This document shows positions 62,108-64,000 of a DNA stretch of 64,000 nucleotides, one piece after another. The stretch is from Aurantiochytrium sp. KH105 (lineage: Eukaryota > Sar > Bigyra > Thraustochytrida > Thraustochytriidae): assembly GCA_003116975.1 (NCBI GenBank), contig BGKB01000063.1, positions 248,001 through 312,000 of the forward strand. The letters run 5' to 3'. How positions within the stretch are numbered: position 1 is the first letter of the stretch; every line of letters begins with the position of its first letter. The notes beneath the pieces were generated by a model. That model was not told where the DNA came from and did not search any database. It saw only the letters and a program-made list of their open reading frames with translations. The translations under genes and the position numbers were made by a program.

Positions 62108-64000
62108 TCATGAGGTTACCGGCTCGACCTTCGAAGCAGTGGTGTTTCCCCTGCGTCTCGTGGCAGATGTCGCGCGATTGCGAACATGTCGGAAACCTGC
62201 ACCCTGCGCGAGTCCAGTGGTTGTCCGTAGCTTGGTCGCCGCCGATAGCTCCTTCAAGGCCGCGCGCTCAAAGCGTTGAAGGAGCGCGTTGTTATATCTC
62301 CGCGTCGTAAAGAGCTTCATGTATGACTCGTGCGCATCAGGATTGTTCAGAGGCGGGTAGATCCGCGTGAAGTGGCCACGTCGCAATCGCTCGCCCGCTA
62401 CGCGCTGAACGAGCCTACGGTCTGCTGCAGCGAGCGCAGGCCATGGTTTGGTCGTTAATCCTAGGACGTTGCGCGAGCCTTTGGGCCGACGTCCTTCAGC
62501 CTTTTGGCGGTCGGTGATGGCTTGAGCCTCGGCATCTGACTCGAGCGGAGCAGGGATTCCAACGAGATGAAGCGCATCGCACACTAGCATCGTCTTGACT
62601 TTTCGATCGAGAGGACTCGCAGTCATGAGAGAAGGGGAAATGTTCACTTCTACGAGCCAAGCGCGAAGGTCCCGATCGAGCATGAGGTCGAAGCCAAAGA
62701 GTTCAAAGCATGACTCGCTATGGGGCACGAGCGAAGCCATTTTCTGGTTAATGTCATCGTCGGCGGCAATGAGCGTTTTTACAATAACCGCCTCCATGTC
62801 ATCACGAACCTTTTGCGTCGCAGCTTCACCAAAGGTGGCTTCCATGTAGCGATACCATGCAGAGAGAGACCACTTCGACCCAACGGCATCATTTTCGGCG
62901 CTCTGGTTGTGCTCGAAGCGCTCGCTCTTCTTGTTGATGCTGTAATTGGTAAGGTGTCTGAACTGGTTCTTCTTGCTCGCCACAGAGTTCGAATAGGGCT
63001 GTGTACAAAATCTGACCAGGCCTTCCGGAAAAAGGTAGACGCGCAGAGGGTCGTACCCGGTGACGAGCACGTAGAGACGGATGTCAAACTTGAACCGATT
63101 AATAAGCAAGGGCCGGTCAATGTAGCGCTGCACGACGCATCCACGGCTGCTTGAAGCTTTTTTGCTTGAGGCACCCTTTCGTTTTCCGGAAGTCTTGACG
63201 ACCTCGAGCGCGGCTTGATGCGAGAGGACGCGAATGCCTCGGCCCTGTGAAGATGCCAATGGCTTGCGAATCCATGTTTGCCGACGCGCTTGTGGCGCAG
63301 AAAGAACCTGGCGAAGTCTTGCTGCATGAAGTGGAAGAATGTAGGTTTCCGGCAAGAAGCTAAATGCGTTTGTACCGTTTTCCCGTTTCTTGCGATTGAT
63401 GGTAAAGGCGAGACGGTCTTTGCGGCCAATTGTCCACGAGCCAGCAAAATGATTATGCCGCTGAGAAGACCGAAGTGCTTTCCATTTTTTCGCGTGCTTG
63501 GTCCATACCACGGCGGACCGGCGCTTTTCGCCGCGGCCGCCCTGCATGCCAGCCGCCTGAAAGACATCTTTGAGGCACTTGCGTTCCCAATAACTCCGCC
63601 ATCGAAAGGCAGATGGATCTCGCTTCTGCGCGTCTTTTGACACGAGCTGCAACGTAATATGATCAGCGCTTCGAGGACGCTGGATCCCAAGCCAGGCGGG
63701 ATACTCAAACCACACGGTGGCTTCAAGCCCAAATGGGGATTGCAAGGCCTGCATCGGATTTGGAATTTCCAGGTCTTCACTTGTGCTGCTGCCGCTTGTG
63801 CTGCAAGCCGTAGCTTCTGCTTGGGCCAGGTTGTTTCCGCTGTATCGCTCGAACTTTGCTTGCTCCTCATCCAGTTCCTCTTGGTCATCACCATCCTCGT
63901 CTTCGTAGTCGTCGCCATCATCGACATCGAGGTCGTCCTCGCCAAGTCCGCTGTCAACGCAACCATCATCCTCATCCTCTTCCTCGTCAAGGTCATCAGT
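62108..64000 (-). CDS. TTLL: Tubulin-tyrosine-ligase-like polyglutamylase, 5' partial
   Basis: The frame is open to the right window edge: 82 more codons precede the ATG at 63754, encoding an acidic stretch, so the N-terminus is missing. The TTL domain is complete. It contains RKPLASSQGRGIRVL (ATP site), VVQRYIDRPLLINRFKFDIRLYVLVT, FRHLTNYSINKKS, and FELFGFDLMLDRDLRAWLVEVNISPSL with the Mg-ATP binding Glu and Asn. The pattern fits glutamylases of the TTLL4/5 group, which add Glu chains to tubulin tails of axonemes and basal bodies. A Lys/Ser-rich insertion interrupts the ATP-grasp region (GKRKGASSKKASSSRG). Confidence 0.9.
   Translation of the reverse strand, partial: TDDLDEEEDEDDGCVDSGLGEDDLDVDDGDDYEDEDGDDQEELDEEQAKFERYSGNNLAQAEATACSTSGSSTSEDLEIPNPMQALQSPFGLEATVWFEYPAWLGIQRPRSADHITLQLVSKDAQKRDPSAFRWRSYWERKCLKDVFQAAGMQGGRGEKRRSAVVWTKHAKKWKALRSSQRHNHFAGSWTIGRKDRLAFTINRKKRENGTNAFSFLPETYILPLHAARLRQVLSAPQARRQTWIRKPLASSQGRGIRVLSHQAALEVVKTSGKRKGASSKKASSSRGCVVQRYIDRPLLINRFKFDIRLYVLVTGYDPLRVYLFPEGLVRFCTQPYSNSVASKKNQFRHLTNYSINKKSERFEHNQSAENDAVGSKWSLSAWYRYMEATFGEAATQKVRDDMEAVIVKTLIAADDDINQKMASLVPHSESCFELFGFDLMLDRDLRAWLVEVNISPSLMTASPLDRKVKTMLVCDALHLVGIPAPLESDAEAQAITDRQKAEGRRPKGSRNVLGLTTKPWPALAAADRRLVQRVAGERLRRGHFTRIYPPLNNPDAHESYMKLFTTRRYNNALLQRFERAALKELSAATKLRTTTGLAQGAGFRHVRNRATSATRRRGNTTASKVEPVTS

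Overview
The window looks like nuclear DNA of a flagellated, heterotrophic protist, most likely a thraustochytrid-like labyrinthulomycete (stramenopile). This placement is inferred from gene content and layout, not shown. Genes are dense and almost all single-exon (one ORF of 15.8 kb is uninterrupted). They have Kozak-like starts and homologues that are only eukaryotic (AAR2, TAF11, CMSS1, XPC/Rad4, VPS13, NME7, TTLL, TXNDC15). No plastid gene is visible. I see one convincing spliceosomal intron (GT-AG, 143 nt), in a K+ channel gene. I found no rRNA, tRNA, CRISPR array or transposon ORF. The moderately GC-rich sequence produces many long antisense shadow ORFs, which are left out.

Layout from left to right: a two-pore-channel C-terminal half cut by the window edge (1-1302, +); an amino-acid transporter (2192-3859, +); an acidic/basic low-complexity protein (4099-5286, -); the divergent pair AAR2 (5552-6883, -) and TAF11 (7237-7848, +); an inositol-polyphosphate 5-phosphatase-like protein with Tudor-like, IQ and CaaX elements (7916-10540, -); CMSS1 (11263-12195, +); a flavin monooxygenase (12388-14463, -); a large coiled-coil protein (15274-20769, -) divergent from a sphingolipid delta-4 desaturase fused to a RING-like Cys/His domain (21455-23839, +); a SAM-domain protein (24864-27722, +); XPC/Rad4 (27865-30435, -) divergent from a giant VPS13 (31050-46826, +); NME7 (47080-48126, -); a BK/SLO-like K+ channel in two exons (48749-52773, -) divergent from mitochondrial PNPase (53953-56130, +); a CHASE-domain membrane protein (57032-58414, +); TXNDC15-like (59035-59763, -) divergent from a GPH-family sugar symporter (60143-61762, +); and a TTLL polyglutamylase running off the right edge (62108-64000, -).

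There is no operon-like pathway, as expected of a eukaryote. Two themes recur. One is membrane lipids, ion channels and organelle contacts (VPS13, 5-phosphatase, sphingolipid desaturase, two-pore channel, BK channel). The other is cilium or centriole-related proteins (NME7, TXNDC15, TTLL and, speculatively, the two large coiled-coil/SAM proteins). The most unusual object is the desaturase-RING fusion. Also notable are the VPS13 with a PX C-terminus and a PDZ-like domain inside a C2, the 5-phosphatase with altered catalytic motifs, the PNPase without an S1 domain, and the repeat-flanked lone intron.
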